Positions 9,920-21,363 are shown, counted from the first letter of the stretch. The stretch is DNA of 64,000 nucleotides from Alopecurus myosuroides (GCA_028641055.1 CM054061.1:28693523-28757522), one strand, 5' to 3'. Translations and numbers: made by a program. The notes: generated by a model from the letters alone, not told the origin.

Positions 9920-10945
9920 CCGCCTGATTGGTTTCGTGCGACTGTACGGCACGAAGCCGTACTGCCAGTTGTCCTTGAGGCCGGTGGTCATGATCGAGCG
10001 CGCCCAGACGGCGACGTCCGCGTTGCTAAGCCCGAACGTGGTCGTCCGGGTGCAATCTCGGTTGCCGCCCATGTAGCACATGAGGTGCGCGCGGCGTTGC
10101 AGCGGGAGCACCCGTTTGGAAATCCAGCATGCAATGGGGTCATCGTCCTTGAGCCCCTTATCCTTCAGCTTGGCGAGGCGCTCGTCCATCTGCTTGAGGT
10201 CGGTGTCGAGGGGCTGCTTGGTCCTCCAGTTCTGCCCGGTGGGAGCGGTGTTGGTCCACCGGGGCAGATTGATCCGATCCACCACATCGGCTCCCTCCTC
10301 GGCAGGGATGTTCTTCACATAAAGGAAGGTCCTCTGCCACTTGCGGACAGAGTCCAACCCTTTGATCCGTGGGTGGCTGGTCCCGACGTGCTGCACCATC
10401 ATGGCGCTGCCGGTCTCCGTCATCCCGCGGCTGCTCTCCGCGCCATCCTTCCTGGCCTTGCTTTGCTTCCTGAAGAAGAAGTACCGGGACCAGGTTGTCG
10501 AGGTAGGCCGTACGCCCAAGAATGCCTTGCATACCACGGCATGGTATGAGAGCATGACGATGGCGTTTGGCGGGAGGTGGTGTGGCTGGAGGCCGTAGTG
10601 GTTGAGGAATGCGCGGAAGAAATCTGAGACCGGGAGCCCGAATCCTCGCGCGAAGTGCGCGAGGAAGACGACGTGCTCGCCCTCCTGTGGAGTGGGGACG
10701 AGCTTGCTGCCAGGATGCCAGCAGCGAACACCGGGAGGAACTCGCCGGGTGTTCACCAGCCATTGGCAATCCTCGGCGGTGACCTCAGATCCGGCCCAGC
10801 CGGCGCGGGCATCGTCGTCGCGAGCCATTGATTTGGAGAGGAGATTTGGTGAGGAGTTGGAGGTTTGGGGTGGAGAAACTCGCAGCGGCACGGTGAGATG
10901 CGCGGCGGCGAGGTGCTCTGCGGCGGCGGAGAAATGAGGAGACAA
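9920..10945 (-). CDS. Antisense gene exon 1: Transposase_28-like ('putative gypsy type transposon') domain
   Basis: The exon encodes 342 codons and ends in phase 0 at a GT donor (9919-9918). Residues about 60-160 carry the family pattern: FARGFGLPVSDF, then LNHYGLQPHHLPPNAI, then FLGVRPT...YFFFRK. This is the hydrophobic FPLP-x-F / LxPNA / GxxP arrangement of the domain named 'putative gypsy type transposon'. Despite the name, I see no DDE catalytic triad. Two starts are possible: ATG at 10945, or the in-frame ATG at 10828 (MARDDDARAG). With the TATA box at 10991-10998 the first would leave a leader of only about 15-20 bases, so either could be used. Confidence 0.78.
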
Positions 10946-10990
10946 GGGGAAAGTGCGAGCAGGAAGAAGGAGAAGGAGTTACCGAGGGGG

Positions 10991-10998
10991 TATTTATA
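10991..10998 (-). promoter_or_regulatory. TATA box of the antisense gene
   Basis: On the minus strand the bases read TATAAATA within gcggtataaatacccc. The first ATG of the antisense gene is 46 bases downstream (10945), so transcription would start near 10960-10970. A TATA box at the right distance, unrelated to the LTR promoter, indicates that the antisense gene had its own promoter. Confidence 0.68.
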
Positions 10999-11522
10999 CC
11001 GCCCCTCGGGTTGCCGTTACGAGTTGAGGTAGTGGGATCGATCGTGGCCCAGATCGTGCGGCGTGGGGAGTGTGGGCCGGTTAGAAACCCACACAGCGCG
11101 GAACGCGCGCGTAACGGCCGCATTTGATCCCACGACGCGATCGTGGGCAATTACTGCGGTTGATGGGACATAACAAGCTGGTGGGCCCAGGCCGTGAAAA
11201 CCGGACGCGTGCTCTGTCAGATCCCGGGCACCGAGGCGTCGGGGTCGTGGCTGCGTGACACGTGCCCAGTTGCAGCGCGGAAAGTCGGATTGTGCTCTGC
11301 CACGCAGAGATTCTGATTGAAAAAATCACCAAGTCATTTTACTCGACTACAGAGAAGAGAAGTGGTCCTATTCGGGAAAGAGGAAACTCAAGACAATATC
11401 AAGGGCTACTCGGAGGTTCTACTCGGCATCCTAAGGTTCAATGGTAATGTTGACAAGGTTGATTTTAAGCTGGCAGAGCCCAGTGAACAAGTTTGCAGGA
11501 CTCTACCAGCTTCAGGGACTAG
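10999..11522. promoter_or_regulatory. Antisense promoter region, then polypurine tract next to the 3' LTR
   Basis: No ORF was credited. The part next to the antisense TATA box is GC-rich and has a short inverted repeat (cccacga...tcgtggg near 11128-11147). The last bases before the LTR are ttcagggactag (11511-11522). They resemble the CTCGGGGACTG motif elsewhere in the element and sit where the plus-strand primer (polypurine tract) is expected. Confidence 0.5.
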
Positions 11523-12375
11523 TGTCGGGGGGTTACCCCCGAGTAGGGTAAAGGCAAGTGTTAAAGGCAAGATCAGAAGGGATGTTTGGCCGAGTAGCCG
11601 GCTACCCGGTACTTGCTACCCGGTTGACTGCTACTCAGCCCTACACACAGATGGCCAGAAGGACGAATCAAGGAAGTCGCGTTCCTCTGGGTAGAAGAGT
11701 TGGCCCGAGTAGAAATGGCGGGATCCTACTCGGGCCAGAAGTCAAACGATCCGTTCTGACACGGGATCCCGCGTATCCCGAGTCCGTACTTTGGCACTGT
11801 TCATGGCACTGTTCATCTGAGGACGGCGTGCCTGACAGCGACAGTGTGTCAGCAGGGCGTCGCAGGATAGGGGGGACCTACTCTGTGTTCGCAGCAGTGA
11901 TAACAGATCAGTTACTTGGTTTTTCCCAACGACTTTCCGCACCGGACAAACCTAGAAGCCAAAGCTGTCAGCGGGAGCTCGGAAGAAGGACGATGTGCAC
12001 ACTATGTCGACATCTGTTTGTATTTGGATGTATCTGGCAGGGCACCGAGTATATAAGGTGCCCTGCCCCCTCCTGCGCGAGGGATCCCAGAGCTGGTTCA
12101 CTTTCTTGACCTAGTTCATCACGTAGAGAGAAGGGTGGCTACTCGGTAGCAAGAACATTTGTACTGTGGCTACTCGGAGAGACTCGAATACAGAGAGAGA
12201 AAGGCAGGAGTAGGGGTTTTACCTCCACACGAGGGCCCTGAACCTGGGTAGATCTTGTTGTTTACAGTGCTTGATTCATACTTCACGCGGCTACTCGTCG
12301 CGTGATCCCTCCCCGAGCGCCTCCAGCGTCCTTCGTTCCCACATCTTTAGCCATCCTATGGCATCTGCCGTGACA
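11523..12375 (+). repeat. 3' LTR of the Tat-type element
   Basis: It starts TGTCGGGGGGTTACCCCC, a short palindromic end common in grass gypsy LTRs, and ends CTGCCGTGACA, giving TG...CA termini and about 853 bases. A TATA box (TATATAAG, 12050-12057) marks the transcription start. ctactcgg motifs recur through the LTR. The 3' boundary is fixed because Athila-type LTR tail sequence, recognisable from other copies in the window, resumes immediately afterwards. Confidence 0.78.
12050..12057 (+). promoter_or_regulatory. LTR TATA box
   Basis: TATATAAG within the 3' LTR, followed by GC-rich sequence. The position, about 530 bases into an 853-base LTR, fits the U3/R boundary. In this 3' copy it would drive transcription out into the flanking DNA. 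Confidence 0.6.
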
Positions 12376-12653
12376 CCACCACGACAGTTTAACCTCTTTA
12401 TTTTCAGCAAAACCGGTGAGATTGACAACATCACTGCTTCGTTGGGGCAAAGTGATTTGATTGTGTTCTGTAGGTTCCACGTTGATGCTGAACCGGTAGT
12501 GCGCCCTTCCACCTCCGCTACATCAACCTTCAGAGATTGCTTGTCCTCCTACTGGTCGATTCGACCTTGGTTTATTTTCGGAGCGAAAACTTGTCGATGT
12601 GCTCTTCATAACCTTTCTCTTGGGTTTTACCAACGTCCACTACACCATCAAGT
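12376..12653 (+). mobile_element. Athila-type (Sabrina/WHAM-like) LTR tail fragment
   Basis: It matches the tail of the plus-strand LTR at about 35190-35457 nearly base for base, for example 'gcttcgttggggcaaagtga' and 'ggttccacgttg'. It ends at accatca where that LTR family ends or meets its primer site. The Tat element is inserted at its left side and a TGTAACATCC sequence starts directly after it. Confidence 0.75.
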
Positions 12654-13717
12654 TGTAACATCCCTGATTTTTGGAGAAACTCAAAAATCACAAAAATTTG
12701 AAACTTTTGGTTTCATGTTGAACAAGTCACCAAAAACCAAAGGAGATGCAAGAAACAAATGAAAACAATACCTATTTCAATGTTATGGGAAATAAAACCC
12801 AATTGCCTCTGTTTTCCTTAAAGCCTAAACCTATTTCAAATTAGTTTTCATTTTAAAGAGAAAATATTTCTTCTGAATAAACCTCTTTACAAACATGTTT
12901 TAAACCCATTTACAACTATGAAAATGTTTATGATATTAAAATCCAGAGAATTACTATCTCTAATATTTTCTCCATGCCTCCAAAATTATTTCATGTGAAT
13001 AAAATTATTTTCATAATGCTTTTCAAATTTTATAACAAGTAATAACCAATAAAGTGTTTATAAATGTTATTTTGTTTTTGAACACAAGTAAAAGACCTTT
13101 AAAACCAATATTTACATTGAGACCACCTCTCATAATTTTATTAAACCCAATTTCCCAATTAATTACCATCTATTTAAAAATGATTTCTAGTATTATTAAG
13201 GCTTTATCCATATTTTTCAAACTTCATTTTTGAAATGTGTTGGAAACAACACATTTATGTTCATGTTTGAAAGAGAATTATTTTACAAGTATTTAGAAAT
13301 TGGTTTCATGCAATTTGGAATTATAAAATAAAGTTATGAATTATTAAATAAAAACAGGAAAAGAAAAAGAGTCAAAAAAGAAGAAAAAAAGGGGAAGCCA
13401 GCCGAGCTATGCCAAAGTGGCCCATCCCAGCTAACCTCGCGCACGCGCGCGCAACGTGAAAGAGCCAGCAGCAGCCCTCCCTTTCTCCTCTCTCTGTGAG
13501 AATGAAAAGTGGGACCCACGTGACTTCACCATGACGCAACCATCGTCCACCTCCAACCGCTCCCGCACTCTTGCACACGCGCGATCCCCTCGCCACGATC
13601 TCCACACCCAGAGAAGGAACGACAGAGCCAGCGCCCTCTTCACGACCCCCACACCCTTTTCTCTGTTTCCTCTCTCTTTCTCGCTCAAATCGTGCCCCCA
13701 CTATATCGAAATATATT
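12654..13717 (+). mobile_element. Fragment of a large gypsy-type LTR starting TGTAACATCC
   Basis: No gene is seen. It starts TGTAACATCCCTGATTTTTG, passes through A/T-rich sequence, then a GC-rich promoter-like block (13380-13700), and stops abruptly at an Athila LTR. The same order (TGTAACA start, A/T-rich, GC-rich) is seen in reverse in the 17069-21363 element. This suggests a related large LTR (Sukkula/Erika-like, LARD type), 3' truncated. The small ORFs in the GC-rich block (13334-13764) overlap on both strands and are not credited. Confidence 0.45.
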
Positions 13718-14914
13718 TCTCCATAAATATAACATGCTGGGTGAACAAATTACAGCTAGGCTAATGACAAATAGAGGTTGCACCGTAGTGCACAATATAA
13801 CATGATTAATACTATGATATTTAGTGCGGGCATTACAACAAAATACATAGACCTAAATCCATTTGCATCTATGACTAATAATCCACCCTCAAGTTATCAT
13901 CTGAACCCCCTTAGGTATTAAGTTGCAAGCAACAGATAACTGTATTAAACAATGTGTGTAATGTAAGCAATCATTATGCACACGGGCACTCTCAACGTTG
14001 TTTTCTCCCTAATGGCAACATCACATCCTCCCCCTTCACGTTTTTGTCACTCGAGCAAGGCAATGAGGAGGCATGAACTCACTATCAAGCATAAATACTC
14101 CCTCTTGGAGTCACTAGCAACTACTTGGCCAGAGCAACCACTAGCAACGGAAAGCATGCAAGATCAAAAATAACATATACAGTAAAGACTATAATCAACT
14201 TGGCATAAGGTCAATATTCATCGGATCCCAGCAAACACAGCATATAGAATTACATAAGATCAATCTCGATCATGATAGGAATCTCACGAGATCTAAACAT
14301 GGAGGCATATGAGGAGGAGACAACCATTTAGCTACTGCTATGGACCCGTAGTCCAGGGATGAACTACTCACGCATCACTCCAGAGGAAGGCATGGTGATG
14401 TAGAAGTCTCCGGTGATGATTTCCTCTCCGGCGGGGTGCTGGAAACAGCTTCAGAACCCCCCTAATCTAGGGTTGACGGTGACGGTGGCTGTGGAAATTT
14501 TTCGGGCATTTTGATCAGGTGCCTAGGGTTTTCCATCCTGGGGGAATAAATAGGCGAAAGGGTAAAGACGGTGGAGGCCAGAGGGGCCCACACCACCAGC
14601 TGGCGCGGCCAGGGGGCGCGCCACCCTATGGTGTGGCCCCCTGATGCCGGTCTTCGACTCCTCTTCGGTGTTCTGGATGCTTCCGGGGAAAATAGGCACT
14701 TCGGGCTTTGTGGGGTCCAATTCCGAGAATGTTTCGAGAACAACTTTTTGAAACCAAAAACAGCAGAAAACAGGGAACTGGCACTTGGCATCTTGTTAAT
14801 AGGTTAGTCCCGAAAATCATATGAAAATGCTGTAAATAAGGGAGAAAACATGTAGCAATTGGCATAATATGATCATGGAGCACCAGAAATTAGGGATACG
14901 TTTATGACGTATCA
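13718..14914 (-). repeat. 3' LTR of the minus-strand Athila-type element, truncated
   Basis: It aligns with 24752-25955 almost base for base (for example ggttgcaccgtagtgcacaa). On the minus strand it begins TGATACGTCATAAACGTATC. It is about 400 bases shorter than the 5' LTR; the tail is replaced by the unrelated large-LTR fragment. ORFs of 60-140 codons in this stretch recur in the other LTR copy and are LTR sequence. Confidence 0.82.
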
Positions 14915-14945
14915 AGCATCCTCAAGCTTAGTTCCTACTCTTCCT
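14915..14945 (-). promoter_or_regulatory. Polypurine tract of the minus-strand Athila-type element
   Basis: On the minus strand the bases read gaggaagagtaggaactaag, then cttgaggatgct, then the LTR start TGATACGTC. The plus-strand element has the matching tract at about 33840-33875, directly before its LTR. This fixes the orientation of both elements. Confidence 0.65.
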
Positions 14946-17068
14946 CGAGTAGGTAAATGATAAAACAATAATTTCTGAGGTGACATGGTACTATCATAAA
15001 CTTGATCAATCTAATGTAAAAGCATATGCACGATGATATCGTAGAACTTCAAACAAAAACATGATAAATAGAACTTTAATAATAAAGCATAGGAATTACT
15101 TTGCACCATGAAGAGTATCTTAAATAAAATATCATGGATAATAATGCAAATAAAGATAAACGTTTGTTTCAGATATAGAGAAAGCATGGCAAAGTGGTAT
15201 TTCGCTAGTCTTTAAGATTGGGACAAAACATAAATGCTGAGACACATTCAAAGTTCACGAGGAAGACTAGAAGAAATAATTTAAGAACAAATAATATAAC
15301 ATCATGAAGTAATTATTGATGTTTATGGGACAAATGCACATAGAACTCGGAATGGCAAAAATTATCTCTCAACTATGCATAAAGTTAGAAGATGGAGACT
15401 CAACATAAATGTAAAATAAAGGCCCTTCGCAGAGGGAAGCAGGGATCACTCATGTGCTAGAGATTTTTATTTTATAAATCAGAGGTGCTCCCTCCGTCCA
15501 CTTTTATAAGAAATTTCAGTTTTGTTTACATACATCCAAAATGAGTGAATGTAGACTCATTTTGTATATGGATTCACTCATTTTACTATGTATGTGGTTA
15601 AAATTGAAATGGTGTGAAGTGTGCCTTATAAAAGTGGACGGAGGGAGTATTAAAAGTTTGACACTCCTCCCATCCATATTTCACAAACCATGGCTAACCG
15701 AATCCTCAGGTGCCTACCAACAATCACATACCATGGATGAGTGTCTATATTTTAGGAGAGGTGTATATTAAGGTCGACGAATGGTAAACATAAAGTATAG
15801 TACGTCACAAGACAACTGGATTAACAAGAGCCGCTCCCATGGTGAAGGGCGCAACTAGTATAGAAGGTCATCCCTCTTTCTCTTTTTTTTACACAATTAT
15901 GCTTTGACTGATATAATCAGGGGCACAAATAGTGAAGAGAATTTGTTTTTATTAATTAGGGTCTAGGCACCCCGCTGCCAGCTCTTCTATCATTTGGATA
16001 AGCAGATGAAGCCACTAGTCCAGGGTGTGAAATCCAATAAACAAGTGAGATAAATATTCTCTATTGACGTCCTCATGAGCAAAAACAAGAACACAAAACA
16101 GGAGTAATTTTAAAGGTTTCAAAGGTAACACATGAGCTATTTACTTGGAGTGGCAGTTAAATACCACATGTAGGTAGGTATGGTGTACACAATGGGAAAA
16201 CTTTGGTTAAAGGGAGTTTGGATGCACGAATAGAGCTCATACTCATTACAGGTGGAGGCTAGCAGAAGACTGGAAGCGACAAATCAAGAGAGCATAAGAG
16301 CCATAATCATGCACAGCGACATAAGCATCATTAATGAAAGCATAAGCGGTATCAAAAGTTCAAAAAGTAAGTGGTCATGGAGGCTATTCATGACTGGTTT
16401 GTAGTCAAAAACATGGTGTGAGCATGCGCCAGGTCAACCAAATAAAACATTTGAAAGAGAATACCATGTATTGATGCTTTACTATGGCAAGAACAACTCA
16501 TGAATCTTTCAAGACATATTAAACGCTCTTAGCTATTTAAGGCTATTCATGCTACTCAATAACCACAAGGCTTTAAGACTAAAATAACATTTAGCATGGC
16601 ATGAAAAAGTTCTAGGCACAGTCTATACAAGCTTCTACTAGTATTATTATAAATTCTACATCAAGCAACAGTTTTCTTTTCCCAACAAGCACCATACAAG
16701 ATATGTTTAAAAAAATACCCTTTATGATACATCAAGAAAACATGAGAGTACTCATATAATACTACTAAAACTAACAGCTCTGATCATAGATGCATGCAAA
16801 ACAGGAGCTAAATAAATGCAGCAGCCAAACAGAGACTAAGAATACAACTTATTCTCATGAAAAAGCGGAGTGTGTCACTCTACAATAAAAGAATGCTGGG
16901 GTCCAACTAAGCTTATTATGAAAATAAAAACAAACTGGAAGCAAACTCAAAACAAAAATAAAAGACGCTCCAAGTAAAGCACATAAGGTGTGACCGAATA
17001 AAAATATAGTTTCACCAGAAGTGACCTTATAATTTGTTGATGAAGAAGGGGATGCCTTGGGCATCCTG
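14946..17068 (-). other. Non-coding 3' internal region of the Athila-type element
   Basis: No credible ORF. The region is the reverse complement of about 29400-31360, with many indels. It holds one Stowaway MITE. Athila elements usually carry a long stretch between the last ORF and the polypurine tract, which is what this represents. Confidence 0.6.
15488..15647. mobile_element. Stowaway-type MITE, 160 bp
   Basis: Terminal inverted repeats CTCCCTCCGTCCACTTTTAT and its complement ATAAAAGTGGACGGAGGGAG, with TA on the right (15648-15649) and a mutated TG on the left. The inner sequence also pairs. The related plus-strand copy lacks it: it reads ttttaatacctctg at about 30826-30839, an empty TA site. 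This is a Tc1/mariner-derived non-autonomous element. Confidence 0.92.
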
Positions 17069-20000
17069 TGACGCCCCGAGATCGGGCATTATGCAGATTT
17101 CAGCATTTCCGCCAAAATCCACATAATAACCGATTCCAGGTTGCCACTTGTGATAACATTACAACAGTTCACGAATAATCCACAACAACAACAGAAAAGA
17201 TATATACAAGACGACTCAAACGAGTCAAGGATACAACTGATACAATACAAAGATCCAAATAACAGCGGAAGAAACAACATAGCGTCCGGCTACGGACAAG
17301 ATGCAAATTGAACTAAGAGTCCTGAAGATAACCGATGGCGTCCAATCCCTGCCCAGGCCAAACCGGAGGGATTCCCAAGCTAACGTCGTCAGACTTCAAA
17401 CATGTTGACTGCAATGTGGAATATGCAGCCACGAAAAGGATTCGTGGGTCAGTACGGTTAAGTACTGGCAAGTGGATAAACCCATACTCACAAGATACCA
17501 GCGTATCCATTCATCACAAGATACAAATACTTTGGGTACAACGGAAAGGAAGGGATTATTGCAAATAAGCGGCAGCGGGCTGCACTAACTAACTACAGAG
17601 ACTCGCTACAACATCCAGCTAAAAGAGGGGGATAAGATAGCGCATCAGAACCAACTATAACTACTCACCAAACAATACCCATCCAATGTTACCCCCTACT
17701 AAGGAAGCAACCCAAGGAAAACTCACACTGTTGATTAAGGTGACATGCATTGTTATGGTGGAGGTAATCTATGTTACTAGTCAAGTTATTATCATTAAGT
17801 GTAAGTTGTCTGAGTACTTGTTAGCCAGCACTTTCACCAAGTCATCCATAACCGCGGACAACACGGCTTCTCGAGAAGATTTAACCCTGCAGGGATGCAC
17901 CAATTTGGCCGTACACGTAAGAATGACCCACCAGGCGGGGAGCAAACCCACCAAGCGAGGCACTCAACACAACCCAACTCTTCTTCGCATCAAGCCCAAA
18001 GAACCCATTGCAATTGAGCGCACGGCTAATCAAGCCCCACGAAGAAAAGGGGACCCTCATAGCACTCTAAGAACGTGTCTCCCTAAATGCCGACTACAAA
18101 AGTTCCACCCTGGCGCCAAGGGTTCGCACCTGCATATGCATGTGGCAAATGGAAAACCCGAACTAAATGAGGCGATTTGGACGAGATGTGAATCGAATCA
18201 GAATTGCGGGGGGTGCCCATACTCGCTTCCCACATGCGGTTAGTGCGCTCATCATGGATCAATGGACAAGACCCTTTTCCTAATTAGGGTCGACACTAGC
18301 AGGCCTCAAAACCACGCCGGGCCTCCTGCCGGTGCCTTATCATCAAATTATTATTACCCAAAACATTAACATGTTGTTGATTGAATTGAAACCCAACTAT
18401 CAAACTAAACAGGTGATCAGACGGACAACAAGACTTGAGCGCAAACAACACTAAGCATGCAACTACGACACAAGGGCCAACAGGGTAAACAAACAACAGT
18501 TAATAGGAAGTGGAAGGAAGGCTATATCATGGCTGCAAGGTAAACATATGATAGGATCGAGACACAAGCATCGTATCATAAGGCTAGCATAAGAACAACG
18601 GAAAGGATCGGTAACAAGTGATGAAAGACAGCCATAGGCAGCAAGTGAGTATACTTGCCTGAGATCCAGCAAGTAGAGGTACATCCGCAGAACTTGCCGT
18701 TGCTCACATCATCTCAACGTCCTATCCGCGAAGAAGCAACGAACCTCGAACAAACACCGGATGCAACAATTACTTCTACGGCAAAAGATCCAGCATGATC
18801 AAGATATGGATGCATGACACGTTTAAGGATGCATCAAAGATAAACTAGTTGACATGGTAAACATATTTAAATGGGCCCATATGCAATTTGGATTGCATAT
18901 GGAAAAGCCCATGAATTAATGTTGAATTAAATGATCTAGAAATAACCATCATGTGAGAGTTGATTAGAATGATGCATGGATGAGGAAAACAATGAGAAAA
19001 CAATAATAGCTTCAATTTGAAAAGGGGTTTACCAAGTTTGGAAATTTATTTATTAAGTTAAGAAGGTTTGTTTCTTAAAGGAGTTACATAAGCATTTGTT
19101 GTTTTCACCCATTTTAATTATTCAAAACACATAACAGAGTTCATAATTAGAAAGAACACAAGATTTTAGGTGGAATACATGTTTCACTTGTTGAAAAAGG
19201 ATTTAAGATGAAATAATTATGAATTAAACAAGTTTGAACAAGATATAAGTGAATTTGAATCAAGTATGAAATTATTTGAATTTTTATTTGTTCAAAACAA
19301 TAAACCAAATTCATATTTGAAAAGTTTATACTTTTCTGGTTTGAAAACATATTTTATGAGTTCAAAAATAATTTAATTTGAGCAAGTCATGAATTTAGCA
19401 ATTTTAAATGATTTAAACAAGGTTTAAATTATTTAACCAAATTTAATTATTCAAAACATGAAACAAAGTTTATATTTGAAAAGGTGGTTCAATTTAGCAT
19501 GGAAAACATATTTTATATGTGACATTTGAAATAATATTGAATTAGTTATGAAATTAACCAAATTTGAAATGATTTGTTTGAATTTGAAATTTGAATACAT
19601 TTGAAATGTTCAAAACAGAAAACAAATTACATATTTGGAAAGTTTATTTTATTTAGAGTGGATTACATGTCTTACGTTTTGAATTTGGATGAGTATTGCA
19701 ATTTTTATAGGGGTTTGAAAATTAGGGACTAATCTGTGATTTTTAGGGACCTTGTGGTGAAAAGAAACCCTCAGATCTGGATCTGGGGTGATCCAGACCG
19801 CGCCCAACGCCAGCCACAGGCGCTGACGGCTGGACCCTGCGCCACGGTGGCGCCAGCTAGCGCGGGGGAGGGACGACGTGGCCTCCAGGGCCACTGCCGT
19901 GCGGGCCCAGGTGTGTGCGCGTGCGAGTGAACAATGGGAGGCTAAATGCCTCCCGCAGGGATCGAACCCCTGCCCGCGGGCGTGCGCGCGAGGGTGTGCT

Positions 20001-21363
20001 GCCACTGCGGTGTGATTCGTTTCTTGTCAGGTAAGGGCTTGGGGGGTTTGAGGTTCAGTTAAGGCTGCTAACTGAACTGAATAAAGATTCAGTTAGCTGA
20101 AACGGACAGAGGAGGACGGCCGCCGGCGGTGTACATCTGCTGCTCGCGATGGCTGCTGTCCGTGGTGCGTGTGCTAGGGCGCTGTCCAGGGGTGGTGGGT
20201 GCGCGTGGTGCAGAGAGGAGGGAAACGAGGGAGGAGAGGGAGCTCACCGTGGAGGAAAGAGGAGAGAAGCTCGGTGCCTGACAGTGGTTGACGGCGGCGA
20301 CGTCGAGGCAGCGTGGCGGCGATCGAGCGCGGCTCGTGTCCCTCCCTGGACACGAGGAGGAAGAGGACGGCGAGGGGAGCTCGTTCCCGTGCCCGCGGGG
20401 TCCCGTCGGCGACCACAGCCACCGCTACACCCACGACCATGCGCCGGCCATGGTGGTTGCAGAAGAAAAACAGAGGAGAACAGCAGGAGGGAGGAGGGTT
20501 TCCGAGAGGGAGGAGGCGGATTGGCGGCGGCTGGGGGGAGAAGGAAGGGAGCAGAGGGGCTAGGGCACGGCCTAGTGGCTAGAAATAGGGGGGAGGGAGC
20601 AGGTGAGGCAGGGGGGTCCATGGTGGGGGATGACAGCGACGTGAGGGTCTCCCCTGTGTCCGTACGAGGGAGAAGGCATTGGTGGGCTGGGCTTGGGGGA
20701 AGGTGGGTTTTCGGGGTGGGCTTGGCCAGGGAGGCTGGCCTGCCTCCCCACTTTCTTTCCCTTTTTTTCCCTCTATTTTTTTTGTAAGAGATGAAAGAGA
20801 GAGAGAAAAGGATAGATTTTTAGGGGTTTTAATTTCTTATGAAATAATGTTATTAATTTTCCAAAACAGTAATGTCAAAGCAATGTTAACATTAATTTCA
20901 AAAATTTGGAATATTAATTTGATTTTTAAATTGCTATTTGAATTTCCAATAGTATTTCACAAGGATTTGATTTTTAAACAATTTTATTCAATAAACACAA
21001 ACAATTATGAAAGCTTATTGAATTTAATTGTTTGCAGGATTTTAATTTTTAAACCCACATTTGGAACATGCCAATTATGGATGAAATGATTTGAATTTGA
21101 AATTACCATTTGGGTGTTTAATAAAAGGGAATTTTTATTAACAAGCAATTTAAATAAATTCAACTTCAAAACTATTGAAAAACAATTTGAGTTGTTTAGT
21201 TTGCAACTTTTAATTGGAAATTTTGGACATGTTTTAAAAGTTTAAATTGGTTTGAATTTTTGAGTTGTTTTGAAAACATGGTGCAATGCATATGATGCAT
21301 GTGATGCAAAGCAAAAGGAAAGCAACCAACTTTCTAACTTAGGGGGAACACCCCAGGTGTTAC
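17069..21363 (-). mobile_element. 4.3-kb solo LTR or LARD-type insertion with 5-bp target duplication
   Basis: The ends are TGTGACGCCCCGAG... and ...CCCCAGGTGTTACA, flanked by CATCC (17064-17068) and CATGC (21364-21368), a 5-bp duplication with one mismatch. The plus-strand Athila copy at about 29394-29408 is the uninterrupted site. On the minus strand it starts TGTAACACC, then is A/T-rich, then a GC-rich promoter-like block (20760-19740), then more A/T-rich DNA. No internal second copy of the ends and no protein domain were found, so a solo LTR of a large-LTR family (Sukkula/Erika-like) fits best. ORFs inside (17686-18243, 20149-20787) have no recognisable domain. Confidence 0.65.

Larger units (their letters stand above)
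5615..10945 (-). pseudogene. Spliced antisense gene of the Tat element (Transposase_28-like protein), decayed
   Basis: I rebuilt eight exons on the minus strand from splice sites and reading phase: 10945-9920, 9416-9233, 9149-8951, 8857-7595, 7415-7259, 7177-7094, 7015-6635, 6528-5615. Every intron starts GT (several GTAAGT or GTAAGC) and ends in a pyrimidine tract plus AG. Intron lengths are 503, 83, 93, 179, 81, 78 and 106. Phases agree at every junction. The product would be about 1,400 residues: an N-terminal domain like Pfam 'putative gypsy type transposon', an acidic and Lys/Ala-rich middle, a coiled coil, and an acidic tail. Damage: TAG at 9108-9106, TAA at 6478-6476, and a frameshift between about 8200 and 8113. 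Total exon length is 4,208 (3n+2), consistent with a single indel. Antisense genes are known in Tat elements; their role is unknown. Confidence 0.8.
1..12375 (+). mobile_element. Ty3/gypsy Tat-lineage LTR retrotransposon, 5' truncated by the window edge
   Basis: Seen in order: gag C-terminus and protease, RT, RNase H, a second RNase H, integrase, spacer, a spliced antisense gene, spacer, then an LTR with TGTCGGGG at its start and GTGACA at its end. The gag frame is open from base 2, so the 5' LTR, primer site and gag core lie left of the window. The second (archaeal-type) RNase H between RT and integrase, and an antisense reading frame between pol and the 3' LTR, are known marks of the Tat lineage (Grande and RIRE2 relatives). 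The element is decayed: one stop in the sense frame, and two stops plus a frameshift in the antisense gene. It inserted into an Athila-type LTR, whose tail resumes at 12376. The target duplication cannot be checked because the left end is missing. Confidence 0.88.

Noticed and set aside
9920..10945. A DNA transposase captured by the retroelement
   Set aside because: The Pfam-style name says transposon, but no DDE triad or DNA-binding domain is visible; the domain is a retroelement-associated family of unknown activity.
17686..18243. 185-codon plus-strand ORF
   Set aside because: It lies inside the solo LTR, with no recognisable domain and no codon structure.
20149..20787. 212-codon plus-strand ORF and overlapping minus-strand ORFs
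   Set aside because: GC-rich promoter-like block of a large LTR; long ORFs arise in several frames because stop codons are rare in GC-rich DNA.
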